64,000 nt of DNA from Corynebacterium sp. TAE3-ERU12 (GTDB lineage: Bacteria > Actinomycetota > Actinomycetes > Mycobacteriales > Mycobacteriaceae): NCBI RefSeq assembly GCF_019209905.1, contig NZ_JAHUTM010000001.1:496001-560000 (forward strand). Reading direction: 5' to 3'. Positions 35,278 to 43,471 of the stretch are shown in pieces (positions within the stretch are counted from its first letter, which is position 1; every line of letters starts with the position of its first letter). The position numbers and the translations under genes are program-made. The notes beneath the pieces are model-generated. The model worked only from the letters and a program-made list of their open reading frames with translations, ran no database searches and had not been told where the DNA came from.

Positions 35278-36687
35278 GTGGCAAAAAAGATTGTAATTAT
35301 TGGCGGCGGTCCCGCCGGCTATGAAGCAGCACTTGTTGGTGCCAAGTACGGCGCTGATGTCACCATCGTGGAATCGGCTGGCCTAGGCGGTTCCTCAGTG
35401 CTGTACGACTGTGTGCCCTCGAAGGCATTTATTGCAGCAACCGGTGTGCGTACCGATATGCGCCGTGCCGACGAGATGGGCCTGCGCCCGGATTTCTCTT
35501 CGCGCCAAATCGACTTCACCGCCGTCAATGACCGCGTGCAGCAGCTGGCTACCGCCCAGTCCATGGACGTCAAAAGCCAGATGGAGCGCGAGGACATCCG
35601 CATCCTGCAGGGCCACGCTCGGCTGGATGACCAGGAAGCCGGCCGCGTGACCCACTACGTCACCGTCGAACTGCTCGAAGGTGGCGAGGAAACCCTCGAA
35701 TGCGACCTTGTGCTCATCGCCACTGGTGCCTCACCGAGGATTTTGCCCGGTGCCCGCCCCGACGGGGAACGCATCCTCACCTGGCGTCAGGTCTATGACC
35801 TCAATGAAATCCCGGAGCACCTCATTGTGGTTGGTTCCGGTGTCACCGGCGCTGAGTTCGTCTCCGCGTTCACGGAGCTGGGTGTGAAGGTCACCATGGT
35901 GGCTTCTCGTGACCGCATCCTTCCGCACGAGGACGCTGATGCTGCCGACGCCCTGGAGGGCGTGCTCTTCGAGCGTGGTGTCGACGTCGTCAAGAACGCC
36001 CGCTGTGACCTGGTGGAGCGTACCGACGATGGTGGCGTGCGCGTGGTCACCTCTGATGGCCGCGAGATCTTCGGCTCCCACGCCCTGATGACCGTCGGCT
36101 CGATCCCGAATACCCGCGGCCTGGGCCTGGAAACTGTTGGTGTGGAATGCACCCGCAGCGGCCATATCCACGTCGACCGTGTTTCGCGCACCTCCGTCCC
36201 CGGCATTTATGCCGCCGGTGACTGCACGGACCTGTTCCCGCTGGCCTCTGTTGCCGCCATGCAGGGCCGTATCGCCATGTACCACGCCCTCGGCGAAGGG
36301 GTGCAGCCCATCCGCATGAAGACGGTGTCCTCGGCGGTGTTCACCCGCCCGGAGATCGCTACCGTCGGTGTGTCCCAGAAGCAGATCGAAGACGGCGAGG
36401 TCTCCGCCCGCATTGAGGTCTTCCCGCTGACTGGTAACCCGCGCGCGAAGATGCGTTCCCTGCGCCACGGTTTCGTCAAACTGTTCTGCCGCCGCAACTC
36501 CGGCATGATTATCGGCGGCGTAGTTGTTGCCCCGACCGCCTCCGAGCTGATCCTGCCGATCGCGGTCTGTGTGTCCAACCAGCTCACTGTTGCGGACCTG
36601 GCCGGTTCCTTCTCGGTCTACCCATCCCTGTCGGGGTCCATCACAGAGGCCGCCCGCCAGCTCATGGCGCACGACGACCTGGACTAA
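35278..36687 (+). CDS. lpdA: LpdA-type NAD(P)H quinone reductase (flavoprotein disulfide reductase family)
   Basis: 469-aa FAD/NAD-binding protein of the lipoamide-dehydrogenase superfamily. It has the FAD motif GGGPAGYEAA at residues 9-18, the NAD motif VVGSGVTGAEF and the FAD-II motif GIYAAGDCT. The redox disulfide is incomplete: only Cys45 (VLYDCVPSK) is present, and Ser40 stands where the first Cys belongs. This is typical of the mycobacterial Rv3303c (LpdA) quinone reductase subgroup and rules out lipoamide reduction. GTG 35278 with GGAGG 5 nt upstream gives the family length. Confidence 0.92.
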   Translation: MAKKIVIIGGGPAGYEAALVGAKYGADVTIVESAGLGGSSVLYDCVPSKAFIAATGVRTDMRRADEMGLRPDFSSRQIDFTAVNDRVQQLATAQSMDVKSQMEREDIRILQGHARLDDQEAGRVTHYVTVELLEGGEETLECDLVLIATGASPRILPGARPDGERILTWRQVYDLNEIPEHLIVVGSGVTGAEFVSAFTELGVKVTMVASRDRILPHEDADAADALEGVLFERGVDVVKNARCDLVERTDDGGVRVVTSDGREIFGSHALMTVGSIPNTRGLGLETVGVECTRSGHIHVDRVSRTSVPGIYAAGDCTDLFPLASVAAMQGRIAMYHALGEGVQPIRMKTVSSAVFTRPEIATVGVSQKQIEDGEVSARIEVFPLTGNPRAKMRSLRHGFVKLFCRRNSGMIIGGVVVAPTASELILPIAVCVSNQLTVADLAGSFSVYPSLSGSITEAARQLMAHDDLD

Positions 36688-36712
36688 ACCACCCCCGCTA
36701 CCATCAGCAGCA

Positions 36713-36749
36713 AAAAGCCGCGGCCCCCAGCGAAGGGGTCGCGGCTTTT
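36713..36749. terminator. Bidirectional terminator between lpdA and the mycoredoxin gene
   Basis: AAAAGCCGCG and CGCGGCTTTT, with an inner CCC/GGG pairing, form a stem-loop between convergent genes. Confidence 0.85.
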
Positions 36750-36779
36750 CGCATATGCCTCGGCGCGGTCGGCGTTTTT

Positions 36780-37046
36780 TTAAGCGTTGAGCTGTTCGTA
36801 CTTGCTCTTCACGTCCTGCGCCGGCGGGTTCGTGGCGTGGGTGCCGTCGGAGTACAACACGGTCGGCACAATCCGGTTGCCGTCATTGACGGACTCAACC
36901 CACGCGCCGAGCTCCTCATGCTTTTCCACATCCCACGCTTCGAAGGGAATGTCCAGCTTCTTCAGCGAGGCGATCAGCTTCGCGCAGTGAGGGCACCAGG
37001 AGGTGGCGTAGATAGTGACATGGGCAGAAGTCTTGGGAAGATCCAT
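36780..37046 (-). CDS. Mycoredoxin-like / glutaredoxin-fold thiol oxidoreductase
   Basis: 88-aa thioredoxin-fold protein. The active site is C18-P-H-C21 in ATSWCPHCAKL, with the cis-Pro loop NRIVPTVLYSDG and the ending THATNPPAQDVKSKYEQL. Sequence and size match the mycoredoxin Mrx1 family, which reduces mycothiol-protein mixed disulfides, although Mrx1 usually has CGYC. ATG 37046 with AGGTG upstream is preferred over GTG 37052. It is downstream of dfrA by 11 bp and likely in the thyA-dfrA transcript. Confidence 0.85.
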   Translation of the reverse strand: MDLPKTSAHVTIYATSWCPHCAKLIASLKKLDIPFEAWDVEKHEELGAWVESVNDGNRIVPTVLYSDGTHATNPPAQDVKSKYEQLNA

Positions 37047-37057
37047 AAGCACCTAGA

Positions 37058-37549
37058 CTACCCGGCTGGTGCCCAACGGGTGATTCGGTACCGCAGGCCA
37101 TTGGCCGCTGTCTGCCAGGCCCCCTCATCCACACAGCGCCAGCCAGTTAATTGCGGGGCATAGACCGGACTATCAGTCTCGACAGCGGTATCGATCTCAG
37201 TCACGACGCATTCCTCCGCCCGCGCTAACGCTTCGCGGTAGACATGGCCGCCACCGATAATCCACACCGTTTCCTCGTCGGCAACCGCAGCAAGGGCAGC
37301 GTCGAGGTTCTCGGCGTGCTCTGCGCCGTCGAAATCAGTGCTGCTTCGGCTCAGCACCACATTGCGCCGCCCCGGTAGGGGACGGAACTTCGGGCCCAGG
37401 CTTTCCCAGGTAGCGCGACCCATAATGACCGGGGCACCCATGGTGGTTGCTTTGAAATGCTGCAAGTCCTCAGGCAGGTGCCAGGGCATGCGCAGCCCGT
37501 CGCCGATAATGCCATCGCGGTTCTGCGCCCAGATCATGCACAGCCGCAC
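37058..37549 (-). CDS. dfrA: Dihydrofolate reductase
   Basis: Reduces dihydrofolate made by ThyA to tetrahydrofolate with NADPH. The 163-aa protein shows IWAQNRDGIIGDGLRMPWHLPEDLQHFK (substrate site with the W and PWH motif), MGRATWESLG, RNVVLSR and WIIGGGHVYREAL. GTG 37549 overlaps the thyA stop (TAGTG) and preserves the first beta strand (RLCMIWAQ); the internal ATG would truncate it. It is coupled to thyA as in other corynebacteria. Confidence 0.95.
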   Translation of the reverse strand: MRLCMIWAQNRDGIIGDGLRMPWHLPEDLQHFKATTMGAPVIMGRATWESLGPKFRPLPGRRNVVLSRSSTDFDGAEHAENLDAALAAVADEETVWIIGGGHVYREALARAEECVVTEIDTAVETDSPVYAPQLTGWRCVDEGAWQTAANGLRYRITRWAPAG

Positions 37550-38349
37550 TAGACCGCCACCTTCGCGCGGATGCCCGGGTGCGGGTCATAGCCGATGACC
37601 TCAACATCATCGAAGTCATAGCTGAACAGTGAATCAGCCTTATTCAGCTGCAACTGCGGGTACGGCCGGGGCTGCCGAGAGAGCTGCAGTTCGCACTGTT
37701 CGACGTGATTGTCATAAATGTGGCAATCACCGCCAGTCCAGATGAACTCGCCCACACCTAGCCCGGCCTGCTGCGCCATCATGTGCGTCAGCAGCGAGTA
37801 GGAGGCGATATTAAACGGCACACCGAGGAACATATCGGCGCTGCGCTGGTAGAGCTGGCACGATAGCTTGCCATCGGCAACATAGAACTGGAATAACAAG
37901 TGGCACGGCGGCAGAGCCATATCCTGCAGCTGGCCGACGTTCCAGGCGCTAATAATGATGCGCCGAGAATCCGGGTCAGTCCGCAAGAGCTCTAGGGCAT
38001 TGGCTAATTGGTCAATGGTGTCGCCGTCGGCAGTGGGCCAGGACCGCCACTGCTTGCCATAAATAGGCCCCAGATCCCCGTCCGGGTCGGCCCACTCGTC
38101 CCAAATGGTGACGCCGCGTTCGTTAAGCCAGGTCTTATTGGTGTTGCCCTGCATGAACCAGAGCAACTCCCAAATAATGGACTTCAGATGCACCTTTTTG
38201 GTGGTGATCAGGGGAAAACCCTGCTCGAGGTCATAACGAATCTGCCGTCCGAATAGGCTGCGCGTGCCCGTGCCGGTGCGGTCGCCTTTAGCGGAGCCAG
38301 TCTCGAGGATTTCCCGAAGAAGATCCTCATACGGGGTTGGGATGCTCAT
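37549..38349 (-). CDS. thyA: Thymidylate synthase ThyA
   Basis: Methylates dUMP to dTMP using methylene-tetrahydrofolate, producing dihydrofolate for the adjacent DfrA. The 266-aa length is standard. The catalytic Cys149 is in [17 protein letters not shown] (phosphate-binding Arg), [16 protein letters not shown] and GDCHIYDNH are all present. Confidence 0.97.
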   Translation of the reverse strand: MSIPTPYEDLLREILETGSAKGDRTGTGTRSLFGRQIRYDLEQGFPLITTKKVHLKSIIWELLWFMQGNTNKTWLNERGVTIWDEWADPDGDLGPIYGKQWRSWPTADGDTIDQLANALELLRTDPDSRRIIISAWNVGQLQDMALPPCHLLFQFYVADGKLSCQLYQRSADMFLGVPFNIASYSLLTHMMAQQAGLGVGEFIWTGGDCHIYDNHVEQCELQLSRQPRPYPQLQLNKADSLFSYDFDDVEVIGYDPHPGIRAKVAV

Positions 38350-38356
38350 GCGCCTG

Positions 38357-38362
38357 AGGGTA
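38357..38362 (-). promoter_or_regulatory. -10 element TACCCT of thyA
   Basis: On the minus strand TACCCT ends 7 nt before ATG 38349 with no Shine-Dalgarno sequence, so the thyA-dfrA transcript is probably leaderless. Confidence 0.5.
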
Positions 38363-38382
38363 CCGACAACCCCGGGGTGGAG

Positions 38383-39141
38383 CTAAAACTCGCCGTGTTC
38401 GTCCCGGTACTCCGCGGCCGCGGCGAGAATATCGTCGGCAAGCTCAGGACGGCAGATCAGCAGATCCGGGCTGTAGGTATCCGGATTATTAAACAGCGGC
38501 TCCGAACCATCCAGGCGCGAAACATGCAGGCCAGCGGCCTTACATACGCCCACCGGGGCGGCCTGATCCCACTCGTACTGGCCACCGGAATGCACGTAGG
38601 CATCAAAATCGCCCAGCAGCACGTGCATTGCCTTCGCGCCGGCAGAACCCAAATCCGCCAACTCCCGGTCCACTCGCTTGGCAATATGCTTGGCAACAGC
38701 CGGGGGACGATTACGGGAAACCACAATCTTGCCGGACATCGGGCCAAGCACAGCCTTGGCCTCACCCGTGTGGAAAACCCGGCCGAGATCAGGCAGGCCG
38801 ACGGCGGCGTGGGTGGGGCGGTGATTTTCCACTAACGCGATGTGCACAGCCCAGTCCTGGCGGCCACCGGCGAACTCCCGGGTGCCATCGAGGGGGTCAA
38901 TGATCCACACGCGGTCATTATCGAGGCGATCCAGGCGGTCTGCGGCCTCTTCCGATAACACCCCATCGTCGGGGCGGTGCTGCCGCAAAACCCGGGCGAT
39001 CCACTCTTGGGACAGCGCATCGCCGGCGTCCCCCAGTTCCCGGCCGCGCAATAAACCAACATTGCGCACGCCCTTCAGGATTTCGCTCGTGCCCTGGGCG
39101 AGTCGCAGGGCAAGGATGTCGTCATTCAGGTGGGCTGACAT
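38383..39141 (-). CDS. cysQ: CysQ, 3'(2'),5'-bisphosphate nucleotidase / inositol monophosphatase family
   Basis: Mg-dependent phosphatase that removes adenosine 3',5'-bisphosphate formed during sulfate assimilation. The 252-aa product has LSEEAAD, the metal-binding WIIDPLDGTREFAGGRQDWAVHIAL and the C-terminal GGQYEWDQAAPVGV. The start MSAHLNDDI at 39141 gives the usual length; upstream open frame lacks homology. The sequence alone cannot exclude fructose-bisphosphatase or IMPase activity, as in the mycobacterial enzyme. Confidence 0.9.
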   Translation of the reverse strand: MSAHLNDDILALRLAQGTSEILKGVRNVGLLRGRELGDAGDALSQEWIARVLRQHRPDDGVLSEEAADRLDRLDNDRVWIIDPLDGTREFAGGRQDWAVHIALVENHRPTHAAVGLPDLGRVFHTGEAKAVLGPMSGKIVVSRNRPPAVAKHIAKRVDRELADLGSAGAKAMHVLLGDFDAYVHSGGQYEWDQAAPVGVCKAAGLHVSRLDGSEPLFNNPDTYSPDLLICRPELADDILAAAAEYRDEHGEF

Positions 39142-39208
39142 GCCCCCGATCATAGGGGGTTGCTGCCAATGGCGCTTGCCCGGCCCACCACAATGTCCAA
39201 GCTGCACC

Positions 39209-39214
39209 TAGGCT
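39209..39214 (+). promoter_or_regulatory. -10 element TAGGCT of yccF
   Basis: TAGGCT ends 7 nt before ATG 39222. The same hexamer serves dnaE2 and pcrA. A leaderless transcript is likely. Confidence 0.5.
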
Positions 39215-39221
39215 GGGGATT

Positions 39222-39635
39222 ATGAAGACTTTGTTGAATATCATCTGGCTGCTCACCGGCGGTATCTTCCTGGCTTTGGGCTATATGGTGGCCGGTGTTA
39301 TCGCCTGTATCGGCATTATCACCATCCCCGTCGGTATCGCGTCATTCCGCATGGCGTCCTACGCGCTGTGGCCATTTGGGCGCAGCGTCGTGGAATCTCG
39401 CCCGGCCGGCGGCGCCACCATTCTGATGAATATTGTGTGGTTCGTTATCGCTGGCGTGTGGCTGGCCGCCACCCACCTGGCTACTGCCCTTGCCCAGGCT
39501 GTCACCATCATTGGCCTGCCCCTGGCATGGGCGAACCTGAAGATGATCCCGGTGACCTGTTTCCCATTCGGTAAAACCATCGTCGACGATGCTGCCGTGG
39601 GATTCGACCCATTCAACGGCCGCCTGCAGCGCTAA
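39222..39635 (+). CDS. yccF: YccF-family inner membrane protein
   Basis: 137-aa protein made of two similar halves, each with hydrophobic helices followed by a Pro-Phe-Gly turn (YALWPFGRSVV and VTCFPFGKTIV), the mark of the YccF domain. It is predicted to span the membrane about four times. The role is unknown. A long GC-rich hairpin follows. Confidence 0.88.
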   Translation: MKTLLNIIWLLTGGIFLALGYMVAGVIACIGIITIPVGIASFRMASYALWPFGRSVVESRPAGGATILMNIVWFVIAGVWLAATHLATALAQAVTIIGLPLAWANLKMIPVTCFPFGKTIVDDAAVGFDPFNGRLQR

Positions 39636-39672
39636 GGCCGAACCGCCTCGGCGCTCACGCGCTACTACGACG

Positions 39673-39715
39673 CAACCCCGCCCCAAGGCCGTGACATGGC
39701 CCTGGGGCGGGGTTG
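39673..39715. terminator. Bidirectional terminator between yccF and pgi
   Basis: CAACCCCGCCCC pairs with GGGGCGGGGTTG, and inner GGCC with GGCC, around a 7-nt loop. This is a very stable stem between convergent genes. Confidence 0.82.
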
Positions 39716-39752
39716 TGCGGGTCTAGCTGCCGTTTATCGGCGCGACCTGTGG

Positions 39753-41402
39753 TTATAGCACCGGCTGGCGGTGCTCCCGGTACCAGTTCAGCAGCCCGTC
39801 GGTGGAAGCGTCGCCCGAATCAGGCTTTTGTTCACCGGTGACTGCGGGCAGCAGATCGCCGGCCTGCTTCTTGCCGAGCTCCACGCCCCACTGGTCGAAG
39901 GAATTCACATCCCATATCACGCCTTGGACGAAGGTGATGTGCTCATAAAGGGCAATAAGGGCGCCGACGGCTGCCGGAGTGAGCTCCTCGGCCAGGATGG
40001 TCGTCGTCGGGCGGTTACCCGGCATGACCTTATGCGCCACCAGTTCCTCAGCAACACCTTCGGCACGAATCTCATCGGCGGTCTTACCGAAGGCCAGCAC
40101 CTTGGTCTGGGCGAAGAAATTCGACATCAGCAGGTCGTGCATGGAGCCCGTACCGTCGGCGGTGGGCAGGTCCTGACGCGGCCGGGCGAAACCAATGAAG
40201 TCCGCCGGCACCATCCGGGTGCCCTGGTGGAGCAGCTGGTAGAAGGCGTGCTGGCCATTAGTGCCGGGCTCGCCCCAGTAGATCTCGCCGGTGTCAGTGG
40301 TGACGGGGGAGCCGTCGATACGCACCGACTTGCCATTGGATTCCATAGTCAGCTGCTGCAGGTATGCCGGGAAGCGGGAAAGATCTTCGCTGTAGGGCAG
40401 CACCGCGTGGGACTGCGCGCCCAAGAAATCGCCGTACCAGACACCCAAGAGCGCCATCAGGACCGGCACATTCTGTGCCAGTGGCGCAGTACGGAAGTGC
40501 TCATCCATGGCGTGGAAACCCTCAAGGAAACGCATGAAGTCCTGGGGGCCAACCACCGCCATAATCGACAGGCCAATGGCCGAGTCCACGGAGTAGCGGC
40601 CGCCAACCCAGTCCCAGAAGCCGAACATATTGTCGGTGTCGATACCGAATTCGGCGACCTTCTCCGCGTTGGTGGACACCGCCACGAAGTGCTTGGCGAC
40701 GGCGTCGTCACTGCCGAGCTGCTCGACCAGCCAGCGCCGGGCGGCGTGCGCATTGGCCAGGGTTTCCTGGGTGGTGAAGGTCTTGGACGCCACGATGAAC
40801 AGGGTGGACTCGGGGTCGACCTCATCGAGCACGGCCTGCAGATCGGAGGGGTCCACATTGGAGACGAAGCGGGCATCGATACCGGCGGTGGCATAGGTGC
40901 GCAGCGCCTTGGTCACCATGGCCGGGCCCAGGTCCGAGCCGCCAATACCAATATTGACCACGGTTTTGATGGTGTGGCCGGTGTAGCCGAGCCATTCGCC
41001 GGAGCGCAGGGCGCGGGTGAAGTCCCGCATCCGGCCCAGAACCTCGTGCACGTCGGCGGCGACATCTTGGTCACCGACGGTGAGTTCCTGCTCGACGGGC
41101 AGGCGCAGCGCGGTGTGTAGGACAGAGCGGCCTTCGGTGGCGTTAATCGGTGCGCCGGCGAACATCTTCTCGCGTGCCCCGGCGACATCAGCGGCCTCGG
41201 CAAGGTCGACTAGGGCGTCGATTGTGGTGTCGGTGACAAGGTTTTTCGACAGGTCCACGTGGAGGCCTGCGGCGGTGAAGCTCAGCTGCTTCGCGCGCTC
41301 GGGGTCATTGGCGAAAAGCGTACGCAGATCGGTGTTGCGGATCTCGTCGACGTGGCCGGTCAGAGCGGCCCACGCGTTGGTGGTGGTGATGTCGAGCGTC
41401 AT
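39753..41402 (-). CDS. pgi: Glucose-6-phosphate isomerase
   Basis: Interconverts glucose-6-phosphate and fructose-6-phosphate (549 aa, usual length). It has the substrate phosphate site [26 protein letters not shown], the catalytic Glu in [11 protein letters not shown], and the PROSITE-like region near the C-terminus ([17 protein letters not shown] with the catalytic Lys). GGGAG precedes ATG 41402. Single gene, divergent from the aldehyde dehydrogenase gene. Confidence 0.96.
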   Translation of the reverse strand: MTLDITTTNAWAALTGHVDEIRNTDLRTLFANDPERAKQLSFTAAGLHVDLSKNLVTDTTIDALVDLAEAADVAGAREKMFAGAPINATEGRSVLHTALRLPVEQELTVGDQDVAADVHEVLGRMRDFTRALRSGEWLGYTGHTIKTVVNIGIGGSDLGPAMVTKALRTYATAGIDARFVSNVDPSDLQAVLDEVDPESTLFIVASKTFTTQETLANAHAARRWLVEQLGSDDAVAKHFVAVSTNAEKVAEFGIDTDNMFGFWDWVGGRYSVDSAIGLSIMAVVGPQDFMRFLEGFHAMDEHFRTAPLAQNVPVLMALLGVWYGDFLGAQSHAVLPYSEDLSRFPAYLQQLTMESNGKSVRIDGSPVTTDTGEIYWGEPGTNGQHAFYQLLHQGTRMVPADFIGFARPRQDLPTADGTGSMHDLLMSNFFAQTKVLAFGKTADEIRAEGVAEELVAHKVMPGNRPTTTILAEELTPAAVGALIALYEHITFVQGVIWDVNSFDQWGVELGKKQAGDLLPAVTGEQKPDSGDASTDGLLNWYREHRQPVL

Positions 41403-41537
41403 GCGAACTCCCGGTGTGCGAATAGTGATTGTCCTTCCCCAGGCTAGTTATCTTCGTCGTGCTGCGCTGACCACGGATGGGTGAATATCGAAAACCTGTC
41501 GTGGACAGAACGCGTGACCGCCGTAACACTGGGAGCT

Positions 41538-43025
41538 ATGTCTACTAAAGAGTTCGTGCAGAAAACCCACGACGAGATCCTGTCCGGAGTTCCCACCGAG
41601 CTGTATATCAACGGCGAATTCCGTGCCGCGGAAAATAACGCCACGTTTGAGCTGCGCAACCCGGCCACTAATGCCGTGCTTACCGACGTTGCCGCCGCCT
41701 CAGCGGGCGATGCCAAGGCCGCCTTGGACGCCGCCGCAGCCGCTGGCCCGGAGTGGGCCGCAACCCCGCCTCGTAAACGCGGCGAGATTTTGTACCGCGC
41801 CTATGAGCTGATTACTGAAAACGCCGAGCAGCTAACTTACCTGCAGTCCTTGGAGATGGGCCGTGCCTTGCCGGACTCGGCCGGCGAGGTTGTTTATGGC
41901 GGTGAGTTCTTCCGTTGGTTCGCTGAAGAAGCTGTGCGCATCACCGGTGATTTCCGCCGCGCTCCGGCCGGTAATGCTCGTATCGCTGTGGTGCGTCAGC
42001 CGGTCGGCCCGGTGCTGGCGATTACCCCATGGAATTTCCCGTTAGCGATGGGTGCCCGCAAGATCGCCCCGGCTTTGGCCGCTGGCTGCCCGGTAGTGCT
42101 CAAGCCTGCCGCGAAGACCCCGCTGACCATGCTGTTCCTCGCCAAGATGCTGCATGAGGCCGGTGTTCCTGCAGGTGTGGTCAATATTGTGCCCACCGAT
42201 TCGGCCTCTCATGTCTCCGAGCTGATGGGGGATACTCGCCTGCGTAAGTTCACCTTCACCGGTTCTACTGAGATTGGTCAGATGCTGGGCGCGAAGGCAG
42301 CGGAGACGTCGATGAAGGTGTCGTTGGAGCTTGGTGGCAACGCCCCGTTTGTGGTTTTTGAGGACGCCGATATTGACAAGGCCGTCGCGGCTATTCCGGG
42401 CGCCAAGCTGCGCAATGGTGGCCAGGTATGTATCGCCCCGAACCGTTTCTTGGTGCATGAGTCCCTGGCCGACGAGTTCGCCGAGCGTGTGGCGCAGACT
42501 TTCCGCAGCCTAAAGATTGGTCCGGGTACTGACCCGGATACGCAGCTGGGGCCGCTGGCCTTGCGGGACCAGCAGGAAACCGTGCAGCGCCTGGTCAAGG
42601 ACGCTATCGATAAGGGTGCGACTGTGGTCTGTGGTGGCGCTGAGCGCCCTGAGGGGGTCGATGAGAATGGCTACTACGTGCAGCCAACTGTGCTTACCGA
42701 CGTCCCCGCCGAGGCCGATCTCATTAAGGAAGAGATTTTCGGCCCCGTTGTTGCGGTGACGACGTTCTCGGATCGAGATGAGGCCATCGCCCGGGCTAAT
42801 GACACCATTTTCGGGCTGGCCGCTTATCTGTTCAGCGAGAACCTGGGCAATGCGCTCGATGCTGCTGAGCGGATCGAATCCGGCATGGTTGCCGTCAATA
42901 AGGGCTCGCTGTCCGACCCCTCGGCCCCCTTCGGTGGTGTGAAGCAGTCCGGTGTGGGCCGCGAAGGCGGTTTCGTCGGCATTGACGAGTTCTTGGAGAC
43001 GAAGTTCATCTCCTTGGAGGGCTAG
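41538..43025 (+). CDS. gabD: NAD(P)-dependent aldehyde dehydrogenase, succinate-semialdehyde dehydrogenase type
   Basis: 495-aa ALDH. The catalytic Glu is in LELGGNAPF and the catalytic Cys in GGQVCIAPNRF. ITPWNFPLAM and FTGSTEIGQ form the cofactor site. KQSGVGREGG near the C-terminus is typical of GabD-like enzymes, which oxidise succinate semialdehyde to succinate. ATG 41538 (MSTKEF) follows GGGAG; an upstream in-frame ATG at 41481 lacks support. The substrate assignment is by overall resemblance only. Its 3' end overlaps the chorismate mutase gene by 4 bp. Confidence 0.87.
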   Translation: MSTKEFVQKTHDEILSGVPTELYINGEFRAAENNATFELRNPATNAVLTDVAAASAGDAKAALDAAAAAGPEWAATPPRKRGEILYRAYELITENAEQLTYLQSLEMGRALPDSAGEVVYGGEFFRWFAEEAVRITGDFRRAPAGNARIAVVRQPVGPVLAITPWNFPLAMGARKIAPALAAGCPVVLKPAAKTPLTMLFLAKMLHEAGVPAGVVNIVPTDSASHVSELMGDTRLRKFTFTGSTEIGQMLGAKAAETSMKVSLELGGNAPFVVFEDADIDKAVAAIPGAKLRNGGQVCIAPNRFLVHESLADEFAERVAQTFRSLKIGPGTDPDTQLGPLALRDQQETVQRLVKDAIDKGATVVCGGAERPEGVDENGYYVQPTVLTDVPAEADLIKEEIFGPVVAVTTFSDRDEAIARANDTIFGLAAYLFSENLGNALDAAERIESGMVAVNKGSLSDPSAPFGGVKQSGVGREGGFVGIDEFLETKFISLEG

Positions 43026-43423
43026 TCCGCCGGGTTCTGCTTGGGCTTACGTGTTTTCGCGTTGGTCGGCTGGCCATAGCCCAGTCGGCCACGGCCCATC
43101 CGCAGCAGTGCGGTGGCAATGGCTGGGCCTTCTGAACCCAGCTCATTGCGGAATTCATGAATAATCTGCAGTTCCCGGGTGTGCACGAGGCGGGTTCCGC
43201 CGGTGCCCATCCGGGTGCGCCCCACCGCCTGGCTGATCTCAGCACGGCGTTTCGCCGCTTCGATGATGAGCTCATCGAGGCGGTTGATTTCGTTGCGGTA
43301 GCGTTCGATCTCTTCGGAACCTAGCGGGTCATCAGTGCCGGTGGGGGTGCGCACTTCGAAGGTGTGCACCGCGTGGTGGGGGTGTGCGCTGGGATCGCTA
43401 TTGCTATCGCTCATAGTCTCCAT
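43022..43423 (-). CDS. csm: Chorismate mutase (AroQ-delta type)
   Basis: Converts chorismate to prephenate in Phe/Tyr synthesis. The ~133-aa product holds the short all-helical AroQ-delta domain of actinobacteria (EIERYRNEINRLDELIIEAAKRRAEISQAVGRTRMGTGGTRLVHTRELQIIHEFRNELGSEGP). It is followed by LLRMGRGRLG, the C-terminal LGxxG-like element through which DAHP synthase activates this enzyme. ATG 43423 or 43414 may be used; the first has the better-spaced GGGG. It sits convergent to the aldehyde dehydrogenase and divergent from pcrA, as in other corynebacteria. Confidence 0.9.
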   Translation of the reverse strand: METMSDSNSDPSAHPHHAVHTFEVRTPTGTDDPLGSEEIERYRNEINRLDELIIEAAKRRAEISQAVGRTRMGTGGTRLVHTRELQIIHEFRNELGSEGPAIATALLRMGRGRLGYGQPTNAKTRKPKQNPAD

Positions 43424-43456
43424 TGTTACCCCACAGCCAGATGTCCGGGGCGCCGC

Positions 43457-43462
43457 TAGGCT
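43457..43462 (+). promoter_or_regulatory. -10 element TAGGCT of pcrA
   Basis: TAGGCT ends 9 nt before ATG 43472 with no Shine-Dalgarno sequence. A leaderless or nearly leaderless mRNA is expected. Confidence 0.5.
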
Positions 43463-43471
43463 GGCTTCATC

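Noticed and set aside
35278..36687. Dihydrolipoamide dehydrogenase
   Set aside because: The first redox cysteine is replaced by Ser40, so the lipoamide-reducing disulfide cannot form. The quinone-reductase LpdA subgroup fits better.
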